This document shows, piece by piece, positions 63,227-64,000 of a stretch of DNA of 64,000 bases. The stretch spans positions 1,736,001 through 1,800,000 of the forward strand of contig NZ_AZUI01000001.1 in assembly GCF_000526995.1 (NCBI RefSeq). The letters are read 5' to 3'. Origin of the DNA: Lacrimispora indolis DSM 755 (GTDB taxonomy: Bacteria; Bacillota; Clostridia; Lachnospirales; Lachnospiraceae). The position numbers were made by a program, and so were the translations under genes. The notes beneath the pieces are model-generated. The model saw nothing but the letters and a program-made list of their open reading frames with translations, was not told where the DNA came from and made no database searches. The first letter of the stretch is position 1; every line of letters begins with the position of its first letter.

Positions 63227-63249
63227 TTCCGTTAGATCTGGAATGTCAA
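63221..63249 (-). promoter_or_regulatory. Sigma-A promoter of cysK
   Basis: On the minus strand TTGACA (63244-63249), 17 bp, TATGAT (63221-63226), about 45 nt upstream of the start. Confidence 0.82.
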
Positions 63250-63331
63250 GATTATAGATATGTTTAGTATGTATTTAATTAATTTTTCATTTGATATGGA
63301 AGTAATCACACAACTTATGGAGGAATTTTGT

Positions 63332-63778
63332 TTGAGAATATCAGCCAAAGGCAGCTATGCAATAGCCGCGCTCATTGAAATTGCGAATCAAACCGCATTG
63401 GGGAAACCAGTTTCCACCTATAACATTGCGGAAAAGCTTGGCGTTTCTAAAATATTTTTGGAACAAACCATCACGCTTTTAAAGAAAAACAACCTTTTGC
63501 TTTCCACAAAAGGAAAAAATGGAGGCTATCGTCTGGCCCGGGCAGCGGACAGCATTACCGCACTGGATATTCTGTTTGCGGTAGAGGGCGGGCTCTTTGA
63601 AAAGACAGAAACAACAGGGCTGAAACAGTCGCCGGCTAATGTACTTGTGCTGGAAGAATTGATTTTCAACCCGTTGGATAAGGCCGTTGCAGACTGCCTT
63701 GTAAGTGTAACACTGCAGAATTTGCAGGATGCTATCGTGCAGCAGGGCGATAACCAATCCTTTATGCTGTATATATAA
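63332..63778 (+). CDS. Rrf2-family transcriptional regulator (CymR-like)
   Basis: About 148 residues. ISAKGSYAIAALIEIANQT opens the protein as usual for Rrf2, with the winged helix VSTYNIAEKLGVSKIFLEQTITLLKKNNLL and wing TKGKNGGYRLARA. The Fe-S Cys triad of IscR is absent, as in CymR, the cysteine-metabolism repressor that works with CysK. The start is probably TTG at 63332, with GGAGG 8 nt upstream; an in-frame ATG at 63317 overlaps that site. Being divergent from cysK, it likely controls cysK and perhaps the sulfate operon. Confidence 0.88.
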   Translation: MRISAKGSYAIAALIEIANQTALGKPVSTYNIAEKLGVSKIFLEQTITLLKKNNLLLSTKGKNGGYRLARAADSITALDILFAVEGGLFEKTETTGLKQSPANVLVLEELIFNPLDKAVADCLVSVTLQNLQDAIVQQGDNQSFMLYI

Positions 63779-64000
63779 ATTTATTTTTAGAAATTCGTAT
63801 TTCTATTTCATCGTTCCGCATCACAAGGGTGTTCTCTTTTATTGTGTTTCCTTAATTGATATCTCTTGTGTCAACTTCATCAATCCTCACTCTGTTCAAA
63901 TCATTCAGCAATATTTTGCAGGAACATCTGCCGGATAGGGGAAAGCGTAAGCAAGCAGCGATGGACGGGCTTTACCATAAAACCATTGGAAATAAGCCGT
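63779..64000. other. Right-edge region without assignable gene
   Basis: No terminator or gene is evident after the Rrf2 gene. On the minus strand a 31-codon frame is open to the window edge and stops at 63905 (contains FQWFYGKARPSLLAYAF), which could be the end of a partial gene, but no family is recognised. Confidence 0.2.

Overview
The window reads as chromosomal DNA from an anaerobic, spore-forming Gram-positive bacterium of the Lachnospiraceae (Clostridium cluster XIVa, possibly near Lacrimispora). This is inferred from strong GGAGG ribosome sites, lipoproteins without an outer-membrane machinery, several PTS systems with RpiR/BglG-type regulators, the sporulation protein YyaC, TSCPD and DUF5711 proteins, flavodiiron and RIC proteins, and a CBS-containing Mn pyrophosphatase. 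No rRNA, tRNA, CRISPR array or prophage was seen.

Layout. 1-438 holds the N-terminal part of an IclR regulator cut by the window edge. 693-14368 is a carbohydrate block read leftwards: an alpha-glucoside PTS with a GH4 6-phospho-alpha-glucosidase and an RpiR regulator; a second RpiR regulator; a glucose-superfamily PTS with NanE; and a fructose-type PTS (IIA, IIB, IIC) with a PRD regulator, a class II ketose-bisphosphate aldolase and an iron alcohol dehydrogenase. 15034-24387 has two chemoreceptors flanking a leftward three-gene polysaccharide operon (GT2-GtrA fusion, cellulose-synthase-like enzyme with a PilZ domain, GT-C-like membrane protein). 24522-30672 carries shikimate kinase, a flavin reductase, ppaC and a P2A cation ATPase. 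30861-40300 is a sugar-import locus: a 1091-residue DUF5107/TPR protein, an AraC regulator, an AraFGH-like ABC transporter and an aldose 1-epimerase. 40427-43136 is a nitrosative/oxidative stress module (Crp/Fnr regulator, RIC, FprA).

43243-56897 is mainly housekeeping: glucokinase, transketolase, DUF5711 and LysM membrane proteins, YyaC, pgi, mtnN, a TSCPD protein and several unknown membrane proteins. 57017-57311 contains decayed IS3-family sequence. 57439-63778 is a sulfur block: a tubby/LURP-like protein, a sulfate ABC transporter preceded by a 40-codon upstream ORF, cysK, and a divergent Rrf2 (CymR-like) regulator.

The most notable signals are regulatory. A pair of TTGCT/TTGCTCT half-sites spaced exactly 21 bp occurs three times, at the DUF5107/araC, ABC and galM promoters, which ties those units into a probable AraC regulon. 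A TGAT-N4-ATCA box sits at about -41.5 of the ric-fprA promoter. A small ORF containing a Cys-Arg-Cys run ends inside the ribosome site of the sulfate-binding protein gene. A repeat of roughly 70 nt is shared by two distant intergenic regions. Start codons were reset downstream of the longest ORF wherever a ribosome site favoured an internal start; function calls come from reading motifs by eye, without database searches.
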